Origin: Dermatemys mawii
Taxonomy: Eukaryota; Chordata; Testudines; Dermatemydidae
Direction of reading: 5' to 3'
Assembly: GCA_007922305.1 (NCBI GenBank)
Contig: ML677348.1
Location: forward strand, 22,608,124 to 22,672,123
Length of the DNA: 64,000 nucleotides
Below are positions 48,301 through 59,720 of this stretch, piece after piece; position 1 is the stretch's first letter; each line of letters begins with the position of its first letter. The notes beneath the pieces were generated by a model. The model saw only the letters and a list, made by a program, of their open reading frames with translations, did not search any database and was not told where the DNA came from. Both the position numbers and the translations under genes were made by a program.

Positions 48301-51300
48301 AAGTTACAAGTGTGTTTGAATGGAATCCAGCTTAACTCCCAAATGATTACATGCTCTTCAGAAGAATTCTACATCTTTGAGAAAGAACTATATTAGGAAG
48401 CCTGGAAAGGAAGAGTTAAGAGATTCAGCCTGGAATCTTTCACTCACTGAACCCTACTTTACTACTTGATTATTAATCCCATTTGCTATTCCAGGGATCC
48501 ATTCCCTGTACTCTCCTAATATTATATTACTTTGATTATGTGAACTGAATATTAGATGCCCCTACCAGAATGAGCAGCTCCACATGCTTTTTTGACAGGA
48601 TCAGCAAAAAGCACAGGTATGCAGTCAGCACCAGGAGCTGCTATCGTAACATCTTTCTGATTTGTTACTATTCCATCATAGCTGTCAGGCTGGGGCTTTC
48701 CCATAATCCAAACATCACTGGCATGATTGACCTGTCAGTACAAACACAGATGAAGCACAGATATAAGGCAGTGAAAAAAATTAATTCATACTTTGCTCAA
48801 TGCTCTTTCTCCAACTCTCTTATTCACACCCTCTTCAGGCCAATTCTTATGTTTAGAACTCCATCCCTCTTCTTGTTCAAGAAACAATCACTGTCTTTGC
48901 CTTCAGATCCCTTCTTAAAACATACCTCTGGTGTGCAACCCATCTGCCTCAGAAAGAAATGATTTTTTTAAATCACTGCTTTGATTTTGGATCTTTCTCT
49001 GTTCATATATTGTATAATGTCACTGAACTAACTGTATGATCTAGCAGAAAAAACTTCTTGGGAGAGGGACTGCATCTTCCTCTATATAGTACCAAGCGTG
49101 TGGACAGCTATGATGACAGTTTCCTCATGATAAACTGTCACAATAACTCTTAAAAAGTTGTGCTATCACTTACAATCTCTTGCTAGGAAAGAGAAGACTA
49201 AAGCACAGTTAAAAAAATCAAAACATTCACTGCTACACAAAGGAAGCTCTGATTAGTTAATACAAGAGTCCACTGCTATCTGAAAACATACCTTCACACT
49301 GTGAAATGTCTCTGGGTCAAAACCTGCAGCATTACCTAACCTACGTAGGTTTTCTTTAACCACAGCCTTTGGATCTCTCCGCTTGGAACTGCTGAAGAGG
49401 TTGAAGGAGCTGAGTGTTGGTATATAAGAGATCCCACCTGTCCTCGTAGTGAACCCATGTAGGAAGATGTGATCTGGTGAAGAGAAAGAATTTCTTTGAA
49501 ACAAATGAAAATTATACCAGGTTCTGCCAAATGGAATTGGTATCAGCCAGTCAGATTTTTGGATGGCTGATCCTTACTTAATGATGACATTTAAAAACAA
49601 AGATCTCATGCTCCCTTCTCCTTCTGTGAGAACAAGTGAGAAAAATGGTGACTCTTGCCAGGGTAAAGAGTGGAGTGAGTAAGAGCCAGGACAGGGGCAT
49701 GTTCCCTATGACCACATTACTCCTGGACTCCACAGAGCTCCAGGTCAAGGGATGTGAGGCAGCAGACTCTCTGCTAGATCCAATATCACCCTCTCCTAAC
49801 TTCCAGGGTAAACCCAAGCAAATTACTGCTGTCCAAGCCTCTACCAACTCCTCTTCTGAAGAGACTTCTGGGAGCACCTGTAGAGGAGGGGTCCTGGCAC
49901 ACAGCTCCAACAGGGGTATACTGTCTAGGAACCACAGAAGCCTAGGTGAGAAGCTGAGCAGCAGGGCAGTGGCAAGGGATCTTTGGGCAAATGGCGCTTC
50001 CCTCCACTGGAGATCTCTAAGGAACTGCAGGTTTAGGGAGAACCAATCTTCTGCTAGGTGGATATGTGTAGGGAGACCCACTTCTTGTTCTGTAATAAAA
50101 ATCCATTCCATGATTGCTTCACCCAAGTCAGGACTTAGATGGACACGTGTGGTGACAATGTGCAGTAGAGGCTGTGGCAGGGGCATGGCCACAAGTGGGT
50201 CACGGCCCACACACTTAGCATCCAGGTCCATCCAAATCTGAGCAGGTGTATAGTGCTGCCACAGCAGCCCAGAGTGTCACTCGGGCACACGAAATTCAGG
50301 ATGGAGCTATGAGCCTGCCCTTTAGAAAGCTATGCTCTGGCAGCTCTGCCTTGACATTTTCTGAGCCGCTCCATGCATGTGCCCAGCTTAGCAGGTGAAG
50401 TCCTATGTCTGATGAAGCAGGGCTAGGAAGAAGGTGTAGCATTGGGGGAGAAGCTGAGCTAGCACCATGTGTCATTGCCAGTCCACCAGAACGTTGAGGC
50501 CCACCCAAATTTCCACTCCTGTGTATGCCACTGGACTGTAGGTACGTCTACACTACAGATGCTACAGCAACACATCTATGGTGCTGCAGATGTGCTATGG
50601 TGAAACAAGGAGTTTTTCCATCAGTGTAGTTAATCCACCCCCTCAAGAGGTGCTAACTAGGTCAACAGAAGAATTCTTCCATCAACCTATCAGGACTTAG
50701 GTTGGCTTACTTATGTCCCCCACAGGAGTGAATTTTTCACACCCACGAGTGACATAGCTAGGTCAACCTAAGTTTTAGGTGAAGACCAGGCTTGTATCTG
50801 TGACCTAGAGAGCTAAGGAGAATTACAAAGTGTGCATGTGCGTACATGTAACAGAGAATAAGAGACCAGGTACCCTGAATAAAGAATTCCCTGTGCATTC
50901 TCTGCAACAAAATCCCCTACCTCTTTTGCCACAAGGGATGCTGTGCTATAATCTCCTGCTCCCCGATGGAAGAATTCCAGGAAAACTCAAGTTGAAAAAT
51001 CCCTCTTGCTGGGGATAATGTACATAAAGAGAAAAGAGGTAGCAAGTCTTTGAACCACTACTGTAAGTTATAACTGATTTTCTGAGTGGCTAAGGCATGT
51101 AGTGGGTGTGTTTTGAAGATAGTTCCAGCAGTCCATATTTGTTAACATCTGAACAGATACAGAATATAGCCAGATAGAAATCTTCCAACAGTTCAGTTCT
51201 TTGATTTGGGGAGTGTCATTTCAAGTAGTTGGAATATGAAGTAAGTTGGTTGTTTTTATGTAAACTGTGAGATGCCCCCTCCAACAGTGCAGTAAAAAAT

Positions 51301-52568
51301 AACAGCCAAAGATTTAATTAAATGTAAGGTGTGAGTGCTGGCAGAGCAGGGTATGAAGAACCTCTTGCCCACCCCTTCCTGCCCAGACCTTCAACACAAG
51401 ACACAACCCTCGTTTGACTGCTCAGAGCCCACCAGCACTGGGATGGAGAGCAGTTAGATTAAGGGGAGCATTGTGCTCTGTGGCACCATTCAGAGGAGTT
51501 TTTGCATTTTGTTTCTTCCCCACAAGAATCATTCCTACTGGCCCCATCAGCTGAGATGGTGTTTCTGTTTTCTGCATCAGCATGAACACGGAATATATAG
51601 AAACTTACCCTATCTTGTGCCATTCTTTAAGCCACATTTGCTCTTTCCCAATTCTGGACTGCTCCAGTGTGATTTAGGCATTCTGTTGGACTGATCTAAG
51701 TTATTCAGCAGTGCCACTTGGAATCCCCAGAATGCTACAGGCCTACCGCTTTAGGCCCCTTCTATACCCCCAGTTCCTGGACTTACAAGGGTTGGGGGAC
51801 TGTGGCTATCTTATCTGATGTCTGCACTGGGGAGTTCTCCCCTGGCTGACTATAGGGATATCACAGCAGCAGAGAGACATTTTGGGGTGAAAATTTCACC
51901 CCAAGGACTCATGTTGCTAACCCCTGAAGTAGAAGAATCTGAAAACTGAATGAAATAGGCTTAAAAAATCCATAAAATCTGTTTTCCAGTTTACCTGGGA
52001 TCAAGGAAGATTTTAGAACGGTAAGCTTCCCTTTCAGGTCTGGCAGACTTTCCAAGTATGTCTGAATCTCACTGCTGATGAGTTCCATCTCATGGGCAGG
52101 AAGTGTTTGTATGTCACTCTGAGGTTCAGCTATTTGTTGGAGATTGTTTCCTTCAAAATCCACCCCCAAATCCTCAAACTGAAACTGGTAAACAGCAGTG
52201 AATAGGTGGTCTATAAACACTTCCATGACGGCTTTCCTTTGTACTGGTAAAATGATTTTAACGATACTTAAATCCTTTTCATCTAGTTTTTGTTTAATAG
52301 TGTACAAGGCAGCAGCCGTACTTGTCATGCACACAACTTCAATTCCTTTCTTCAGAATCTGAAAACCGCTGATTGCTTTGAGTAACGAATCTTGGTCGCT
52401 GCTCCTTTCGCTTCTCGGAGTTTGGTAGCACATTATGTAAACAAATGGAGCACTGGCAGAGAAGCGTTTTTCAATCCTTTCTAGTGTGCTACATAATAAC
52501 TTCTGAATTCTGTTATTTTGTGAGTTCATTTGTAGACTGAACAGATCAATCAATACTGCTTCTGCCAT
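45191..52568 (-). CDS. LACC1: LACC1 (FAMIN), complete five-exon coding gene
   Basis: Five exons (52568-51995, 49473-49292, 48731-48566, 46234-46009, 45365-45191) join to 1323 nt, a 440-residue protein; human LACC1 is 430. Every junction is GT-AG and every phase fits. The start [10 protein letters not shown] and blocks such as [20 protein letters not shown] and [15 protein letters not shown] identify the family. LACC1/FAMIN is a purine-nucleoside-metabolising enzyme of macrophages in the YlmD/YfiH laccase-domain (Cu-oxidase_4) family; loss-of-function variants in people cause inflammatory disease. The N-terminal ~190 residues form the less conserved domain; the catalytic domain runs from about residue 193 to the end. 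The presumed metal/catalytic residues His255, Cys289 and His306 are all present and sit at a constant +5 offset from human His250, Cys284 and His301. I see no frameshift or premature stop, so the gene looks functional. Confidence 0.96.
46009..46234 (-). CDS. LACC1: LACC1 coding exon 4 (residues 308-382, first two bases of codon 383)
   Basis: The acceptor is TTTCTTAG|GATGGC and the donor ACACG|GTAAGT. Joined to exon 3 it gives [19 protein letters not shown], the glycine-rich stretch after the second conserved histidine. It continues through [15 protein letters not shown], the most conserved block of the C-terminal half. Confidence 0.95.
46300..46336. repeat. ATT-type microsatellite in LACC1 intron 3
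   Basis: Interrupted TTA/TTAT repeats (TTATTAATTATTATTTATT, then ATTATTATT). A simple run, probably variable between individuals. Confidence 0.6.
46375..46565 (-). mobile_element. diverged MIR-type SINE in LACC1 intron 3
   Basis: ATTACCATTTTAGAGATGGA then GAAACTGAAGAAGAAAGGA, followed by CTTTGCTCCCAGCCTGATTT and GACCATTGAATTATACCTC, has the order of a reversed MIR. A shorter similar piece at 45895-45965 lies in the intergenic-side intron 4. Confidence 0.55.
46852..47537. mobile_element. 686-bp PIF/Harbinger-like non-autonomous element in LACC1 intron 3
   Basis: The left end GGCCTTGGTTACACTGGC and the right end GTGTAACCATGGCC are inverted repeats, followed inward by TTATAGCG words in both arms. 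The flanking 3-bp TAA is duplicated (46849-46851 and 47538-47540). The interior includes many AGCGCTATA words in both orientations. No transposase frame remains. Confidence 0.8.
47541..48565. other. rest of LACC1 intron 3, nothing recognised
   Basis: G-rich and C-poor on the plus strand at 47690-47950, with short spurious frames. A CA run lies near 48104. No repeat family identified. Confidence 0.4.
48566..48731 (-). CDS. LACC1: LACC1 coding exon 3 (residues 253-307; metal-site His, Cys, His)
   Basis: The acceptor is TTACTGACAG|GTCAATCATG and the donor CATTCTG|GTAGGG, phase 1 at the end. The exon carries all three conserved site residues: VNHASD (His255), GADCIPV (Cys289) and CGAAHSG (His306). 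Cys289 corresponds to human Cys284, the position changed in the C284R disease variant. The residue before His255 is Asn, where the human sequence as I recall it has a second His. Confidence 0.94.
49292..49473 (-). CDS. LACC1: LACC1 coding exon 2 (rest of codon 192 to residue 252)
   Basis: The acceptor is CTTCACCAG|ATCACATC and the donor AAG|GTATGT. The first two bases complete an Asp codon with the last G of exon 1, giving [19 protein letters not shown], which matches the start of the family's catalytic domain. It ends in phase 0 after Lys252, just before the first conserved metal-site histidine. Confidence 0.95.
49578..50300. other. LACC1 intron 1 segment with long open frames on both strands
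   Basis: A 217-codon minus frame (50231-49578) and a 201-codon plus frame (49636-50241) overlap almost fully. Neither shows a domain that I recognise, and the minus frame does not connect in phase to LACC1 exons by an obvious splice site. The segment may be a decayed retroelement or pseudogene. Coding status is unsupported. Confidence 0.3.
50541..50792. mobile_element. 252-bp TIR element in LACC1 intron 1
   Basis: The left end GGTACGTCTACACTACAG and the right end (rc AAGCCTGGTCTTCACCTAAA) are weak inverted repeats of the same class as 40069-40315. A flanking TGTA on both sides is a possible duplication, but shorter readings fit equally well. Confidence 0.55.
51995..52568 (-). CDS. LACC1: LACC1 coding exon 1 (residues 1-191 and first base of codon 192)
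   Basis: The ATG at 52568-52566 is preceded by an in-frame TAA 15 nt upstream (52583-52581), which fixes the start. The exon encodes the whole N-terminal domain and ends CCCAG|GTAAAC (last base 51995, phase 1). Reading on past the donor gives an open extension of about 28 codons into intron 1 that is not LACC1-like and is not expected in the mature mRNA. Confidence 0.95.
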
Positions 52569-52618
52569 CTTCCAGATGATTTAAGGAGTCCTAAAGGTAC
52601 CAGACATCGAATAAAATG
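52569..52618 (-). other. LACC1: 5' UTR part of LACC1 exon 1
   Basis: Upstream of the ATG the minus strand shows a pyrimidine tract ending CTTTGAAG at 52619, a good splice acceptor. The 50 nt before the start codon would then be 5' UTR spliced to a non-coding first exon further upstream (higher coordinates). That first exon was not located. Confidence 0.6.
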
Positions 52619-52989
52619 CTTCAAAGAAAAAGAGAACATTATTAGTCTAAATAAGCAAAGCTACAACTTATTATTTGTTGTTTAGTGGTTAGAGGAATTA
52701 ACATACTGAAAAGTAATGTAATTTCAAACATATTTTCCATTGCATCCAGGGTTAGGGCAAAAGGAAACTAAAACAGATGGGAATTATTCTGCTTTTGTTT
52801 AAATCTCCCTACTGCAATCTTTTTGCCTTTCTCCAGATCTGAGATGTTAAAAGTATGGCCCACAATATAAACTGGCTTTCACAAATGCATTTTAATGACC
52901 TGGGCTCCTTTCCTCACAAATACAGCTTCCAAGGTGAATTTGAGGTACAGCTCCATGAAGCAGTTAGTGCCTCTCTGTTAATTGTATTG

Positions 52990-53345
52990 CAGTGGTTCTC
53001 GATCAGAGGTTCGGGGACTCCAAGGGGACCACGAGCAGGTTTCAGGGGGTCCATCAAGAAGGGCCAGCATTAGACTCGCAGGGCCTAGGGCAGGAAGCTG
53101 AAGCCTGACCACATGGGGCTGAAGCCCTGGACCCTTAGCCCTGGGCTTCAGCCCCATGTGGAAACCTGGCTCCAAATCCACATGACAAATGAAGAACTTT
53201 CCTGGTTTTCATTGTTACCTTTTTCAAAGCTGATGTGTCATGGAGTGGGGGCAAGAGGAAGTGGGGCAGGATGGGGCTCTGTGGGAAGGGGTAGAATGGG
53301 ACGAGTGTCTGGGACTGAGCAGGGAGCTTGGGGGGGGCGCATAAT
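52990..53345 (+). mobile_element. partial hAT-type element with internal palindrome
   Basis: It starts CAGTGGTTCTCGATCAGAGG, a hAT-type terminus, followed by GTTTCAGGGGGTCCATC. 53109-53161 is a near-perfect palindrome (19-bp arms CCACATGGGGCTGAAGCCC). The other terminus was not found, so the right boundary is a guess based on the GGGGGGGCGCATAATTTTTA word. Confidence 0.5.
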
Positions 53346-56300
53346 TTTTAAAATCAAAATGGGGCTCTTCAGGTTGCTAAAGCTGCTCTAGGGTATCCGG
53401 GATCCTCACCCTTCTGTTCCTCCACAGCATTGCTTTCTGCTTCTGGCCTCTTCCCCCTTTTTCTAAAATGGCTACTGGAGTCCCCCCGCCTTTTTTTTTA
53501 ATAAAGTTGCAGTTTCCTCTGTCATGTGACCTTGTCAGCTGTTCAAAGTCCACCAGGTGATCTCTTGCCTGAATAGTAGGCTTCCTGGTAGAACCAGGTT
53601 TTCTTAGTTTTGCCATCTTTTTTTCTTCCAGAGTTTTCCCATTTGAATAGAAGACTAACCTTCCATTGCTAGACTTGTGTCAACACCTCTTGGAATTTCA
53701 TCCCAAAATGGAAGTAAAAAAACCCAGAGAATCCAGGCTAGTCTTACTGTCAAAATGAAGTGTGCAGTTTGGTAAAGAAACATACAGAATTCATAATCTC
53801 AAACTGGATTCATAAATTATATGTAGACAGATTCACCAGATCGTCACAGGGTGCTACAGAGAAACATCCTGTACTCATTGTGTTTCTCATAGGAACTTCC
53901 ATTTTGTTCCTTCTTTATTTTTGTTTCCCTCAAATGGAATTTAAAGTCATCCTGATTAAAAGTGCCTGTTTTCTCTTTCTGTACAGAGTACATAAAATAT
54001 TTCATTCATGGTATCAAATGCAGAGGACTTGACTGGTCTACTTAAAATAAACTAGGACTCATAATCAAAACATGACAACCGGTGTCTGTCAAGGGATTTA
54101 TGACTCTCAATCTCCATAGGACTATTATTATATACAACTGATGACACCTACTAGGGAAATCTGCTTGCTAATGAAACTGTGTGCGGTAGGTCAAGACCAC
54201 AGCCCTAATAGCTATCGCCAGAGAACTCAGAACATAGCTTAAGTTACAAGCAACAGTAATAAGGTGGCAGTTGCAGAAGGTATCTTCCTTGTCCTGCTGC
54301 TCCCAATGGAGAGTGCCTGGCCTGTCTCCCTATCAGAAGATCCAAGTTGAATTATAGGCAACATCATACCCCAAAAAGGAAACATGTCTGGGACAAGAGA
54401 GAAAGCTGCAACTCCCTCTTACCTCATATATATGAGTGGGAGAGGGCAAGCTGGGGTCACTGACTTCTACATCTTCCCTCCTTCCTACAGAAAACACCAC
54501 CCATGAAATGAGGGAGGGAGGATGCCTGTTGAAGGAGAAATATCTACCAACATAATCATTAAATTGTGCATATACAGAAAGAAATCCACTAGGGTAATTA
54601 TGAGGCTGTGCACAAATGGACATGAGGCTGATTCACTAGTGCTTTTGGCCAGTTTTGCATCGTATATCTCCATAGAAATTGCACTGGCATTATTTTTATT
54701 GTAAATACAACATTTTGTTTACATTAGAGTAGAATTTGATGGTTGCTTCTGGAGATATTCACAAAACACTGAGTACTGCTATATGGCACATTGTGTGCCA
54801 AGCAAAGCAGGGTGTCGGGTTCCCTATAATGTATCATGGTTGTTAAAGTCTGAAATATCTTAGCTTGGATATCCTAATGCTCCACAGAATGTGCAACTGC
54901 CAATTCCTTCATCAAAAAAGATTTATTCGAGAGCAGTTCACAGTGAAGGACTGTAAATTCATGCACGTTTGAAGACCAAACCTGCAAATGCACTCTCTTC
55001 TGCACACCCTCAGAAACACTCAGTACACAAAGCTGGATGATAAGCAGTACCATGCTACAGACCCCATCCAAAGAAAAGAAAGGAAGGATAAAATGGTAAG
55101 GAGTGTTGGGAACTGATAGGAAAAGGAAAAGAAGAGAGAAAAGAAACACTACATGAAAAAAAAAAGAAGTGGTAGAAAAAAGCCAGGTCAGAATAGAAAA
55201 ATATCATAAAGAAAATTTACCAGAAAATTAAAGTGAAATCTATAAATGAAAATAAACTGAATATATTCCCTGTTTTGCACTAGCAAAGACTGCCACTTTC
55301 TCCACATTGGTCTCCTGTGGATCTGATCTTTCACTTTTCTTTTCTTTTTTGAAATGGAAAGAGGTTTATGCAGTTTTGAAAAGAGATAAGCCAGAAAGTA
55401 TTTAACATCTTATGTTAGATTACTAATAAGTGAAGATATGCCTCAACTCCAGAAAAAATACAGCGTGTGTTTATAGTTCCACATAACACTTTTAATGAAT
55501 CACTACAGATCAACAAGCGGAAAGCCATTGAAATGTAGAAACCACTCTTAACTTAGGAATATTTATGTGTGTAAAAGAGCTAGAAGTTAGCATATACAGT
55601 TACAAAATACAAAATACATACAGTTTCCATAAATAAATATAAGCTCAAAGATGCAAGTACAGGTATTTACTTACAGACGTGGACAATTCTTTTGCAGCTC
55701 CCAAGAGAGATCATACAAAATACCCACATACTGTTATGAGCCTTATATATCTGCATAATTGCAAGTCCTGCAGTAGATTGGTGCAAAATGGAAATCCCCT
55801 TCCAGGTGAGATGTAAGTGGGGGAAATCCGCCTTTTCTCTGCCTGAGGCCCCAGTTGCTACTGTCACTGTACACAGGAAATCCCAAAGAGTACTCAAGGG
55901 CACTAACATGATTAATTCCTAGGGTAATATAAAACCAGGAAGCAGTGTTAACCCTGCCATACCAGTTCTGGATAGCAAGCAACTTGTTGTAATGTTATGT
56001 GCTTCTGAGAGGGACCTGTTCATGTATATACAGCTTCACATAATCTCAGAAATGGCAGGAGCCCCCAGAAAAGAAAATAAATACATGGAGTGGAGGGAAA
56101 GGCAACATAGAAGATAAAGGAGTCCTCTCTGTTATAGCGTAACTCCCTGCTCTGCAGAGAGGTTTGGCAGTAAATCAAGAAGAGAACAGCCACAGAATGT
56201 TAACTCAAAATTACCAAAAAAAGAGAAGGGGCCACAGGAACAGAGATAAGGATGGAGCTGCCTTAGAGGGGCTGAAACACATTAAATATTTTTAAAAGGC

Positions 56301-57874
56301 ATCACTAAAAACAGGAAGTGCTTTTTCATTTTCATGGGAGCCAATTATTCCTGTGAGCCCTTCAGAAATTTTTAACTTCACTAGTACCTTAGCATGGCCA
56401 CAAGACTGAACCATTTCCAGTGGTCTGCAGCCAACAATCAGATTGGGTATTGTACCTGGAAAAAAGCGTAGAAAATAAAACTATAATAAAAGTAAAAAAC
56501 ACCATGGTAACAGCTGGTGAGAGTGCAGCAAAAGAGGCAAACAAAATGTTAAGAAATAAAAAGACTGGGATACAAAATAATACCAAAAATATTATAGTGA
56601 CATGATATTAATTGATATTACTTCATCATCTGAAATATTGTGTTTAGTCTGAAGAGGAGAAGAATAACAGGGGACATACTATTATGGTATAAAATAATGA
56701 ATTTATTGGGAAGGAAAATCAGGTCTTCCCAATTTATCCTCTTTCATAACTGAAGAACAAGGAGAAGCCAATGAAACTGATGTTCTGAGCAATTTAAAAT
56801 GAATGCCATCAAATTTTAAAACTGATTATAAAAAAATCACATTTTAATGCAATGAATTAAACCTTTAAACCTCAGCTAGCTGGCACAGCTGAGGGTTTAG
56901 GCCAGAGCCCAGGTGTTGCTTTCACTCAGACCGGTAATGTGCCCTCTTTACAGCGAGGATGCAGGCTAGGAGATGTAGCGCAAGATTTACAGTCCATGGG
57001 GTGGGGTAGCAGGTGGGGTGAGCTAAGGTGGTTTTAATACACCTTTATGCCCACCTGAGTCTGGAGGGTGTTTGGGGGGTTGGAGAAGCCCGTTGGTTAA
57101 CTTAGAAAGTCCTGACCTAACTTTTTAAGGGTATGGTTATGCAGTTGAAAATATCATGTCCATCTTAAGAAAACATGCCCTCACTAGCTCTGATAGAGCT
57201 AGAGTACTAAAATTAGACTAAAGGAATCTGATAAAGGAGCAGGGGCTACCCACCCCTGAGTACAATCCCATCCAAGATACCCGTGCATACCTGGGGTGGC
57301 TAGCCACTTCCGCCAAGGCAGCTACCCTTCCTTTTTTAGTGTGCAAGCTCTCACTGAGCATGCGCTGATCTGTCTCCTTAAGATGGAATTTACATGTCCA
57401 TCTCAAAGTGCAGACATACTCTAAGTTACAGCAATCTCCTAAGGCACAGGTCACTGAGCAGTGCTGATGAGACGAGAGGGAGAGAATTATACCAGGGCCC
57501 TGAGCTCAGGGTGGCCCCCAACACATCTGTGTAAACAGAGCGAAAAGGGAAAAGGTGGGGCTCCAGTGAATAAGATGTACTGGGCCGCACGTGGCTCCTG
57601 ATGGCTTGACTGCACAGCCAGGAATCTCAGCCCCACCCCTAATTAGGGCTTGCAAAGGAGTCCAGTAGCTGTTCATATCTTTCTGCCTTGATAAATTGCC
57701 TACTCCCTTTATTTTGTCCTCTCTCCCTCACCCCCGCACTCCCTTTTGTTTTAATTCTTACATAACCCTTTTCGTCATTTGCAAACACTTCTTTTATTTG
57801 GTTTTCGCTTCCACTTTCCTTCCTTGTTTGCCAGAACATCCAGACACACCACCTCTTGTGAATTTATCCCAAGA

Positions 57875-58015
57875 GACCCGCTTTCTAAGTAAAATTAAGC
57901 CCCGCTCATGATCTCGCGACAGGCCTCTCAAATGTCTGGATTTTTCCCCCCACAAATTCTGATATTTAAGAGTTCTCTCATGAGATCATGACTAAGGCTT
58001 AATTTTACTTAGAAA
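57875..58015. repeat. inverted repeat with 41-bp arms
   Basis: Arm 1 at 57882-57922 (TTTCTAAGTAAAATTAAGCC, then CTCATGATCTCGCGA) pairs with arm 2 at 57975-58015. The arms share a perfect run over TTTCTAAGTAAAATTAAGCC and differ at about seven or eight of the remaining sites, with a loop of about 52 nt. Possibly the end of a dispersed element, since ATCATGA words recur at 58530-58560 and 59490-59540. Confidence 0.6.
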
Positions 58016-58479
58016 TTGCTGGAAGCCCATGGCAGCTGGGGCTCCCCATTGTCAGCTAGGGAAGTGGGAGAGGGGACCTTACTGCAGCCCCCCAGGCCTG
58101 GGAAGGGTGAAGAACCTTAAGACGAGCAGAGATGAGGCTGGGAGGGTTGAACTATGGCCTGGGGGGCTTCCTGAAGGGGCTGAAGTGAGAAGGGTGGGGA
58201 CTGGGAAGGATGGTGGACAGATGGGGGGGGTGAGTTCTGGGGAGGTGAACTGAGGGCAGTGTGGGTTGAAGGGGATTGAACTGATGGGGTGGTGATGATG
58301 AGGGCTGGGGGACTGAACTGATGTTGGGGGCTAGGGGTCTGGAGGACAGGATTAATTGCTGGGCAGGTGCGGAGCAAATGTGGGGATGAGAGCACCTGCA
58401 GCAGGGGCCAACATGACCTTATTCGGTACATGTGGAAGAGCGGGCAACACTAACCGTCACATGCACACTCCCTGGGGAC

Positions 58480-59720
58480 AAAAATCAAGAGACTGGCTTA
58501 AAATCCACAATATCATCTTTTTAAAAAACGTCATGATTTTTTGGGCCAATCCCAAGATTTTGGAGGGTCCGACTCACAGTTGTTGATCTCTTGAAGTGGG
58601 CAGTATGGCATTTCCCCTTTGCCTCCTTGTCTCCCTGCTGACTCACTCCTGCTTAGACGCTCCCTTCAGTGTTGTCGACGCTTCTCTCTCATTTCACCCC
58701 TCTTTCGAGATGCTCCCTAGCCAGGGCAGGGGCGGGCCACCACAGGTTTCCTGCCCTGAGGGAGGAGCCTGCAGCAGGCCCTGCTCTGGGGCTGTGTGAC
58801 ACTGAGGGGGGAGCCTGCAGCAGTTTCCTTTGCTTCTCCCCCTCACCCCAAGGTGCACAGGGGTTGGTTGTGGCACTGCAGGTGGCCACCCCCTCCTTCC
58901 CTTTTCTTTGCTTGCAGGTTTATTTTTAGTGCCACAACCTGTAGCCCCTTCCCCACTGCCTGGTGAAAGGTGGGGGGCATGCCCGTTGACTCTAATTCCT
59001 ACACCACAACCCGGTTTCCTGGCACACTTCTCTGCTAAGAGGGGCTCCCACAAAACCTTTCCCCTAGACCGTCAGAGACAGCGCTAGGCAAAGCCAGACT
59101 GAGGAATTGCCTAAGGCCCCAAGCAGCTCAAGTGGGCACCCTATTAATTATTAGTATATGCGTATGTGTGTGGGGGGGGTATATTCCTGCTTAGGGCCCT
59201 CATTGGCCAGCACTACCTCTGAGGGCAATACTAACTGATGCTACCACTTACTGGATGATTTCTATATTAGAATTAATTAGAGTCAAAAACCCCATGGGAA
59301 GCCCCTGGCTGTAAAAGGCTCAAAACACACGTCACATTTCCATTGCACGTAGCTGCCAGGGAGCAAAAGTCACATAGAGGGAATATAACTCCCACACACT
59401 ATGGAGCCGATCTGTTTAACCTCAGGTTTTCCTCAGGAGAATTTCTCAGGGCCGCAGAATGGCCAACCCTAAGCATTAATTTTTTAAAAAATCATGAATC
59501 AGGTCTCAAAAAATAAATGATTGGCTTAAATATCATGAGTTTTTCTTTCAAAAATAATAAATTTGGGGGTCTTTTTATTTGCCTTCTGATTCTTGAGGCT
59601 TTAAGGTTCTTGTTTTCTCTGCAAGCACCAGGGGTAGAAATATACTCTTTTAAAAATGATAACTGAAATTCTGAAACTATAATATTACTTCAGAAGCTTG
59701 GGCTTTAAGCAAAACACAAA
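58480..59720. other. ATCATGA-rich repeat pieces flanking a GC-rich stretch
   Basis: 58490-58570 and 59465-59620 have AAAATCATGA-type words that I associate with a dispersed turtle repeat (TGGCTTAAATATCATGAG, TTTGGGGGTCTTTTTATTTG). Between them 58590-59090 is GC-rich with spurious overlapping frames, including one that starts with a hydrophobic stretch at 58596. No gene supported. Confidence 0.35.

Noticed and set aside
58596..58799. 67-codon frame beginning with a signal-peptide-like hydrophobic stretch
   Set aside because: Remaining residues are low-complexity from a GC-rich patch; several overlapping frames exist on both strands.
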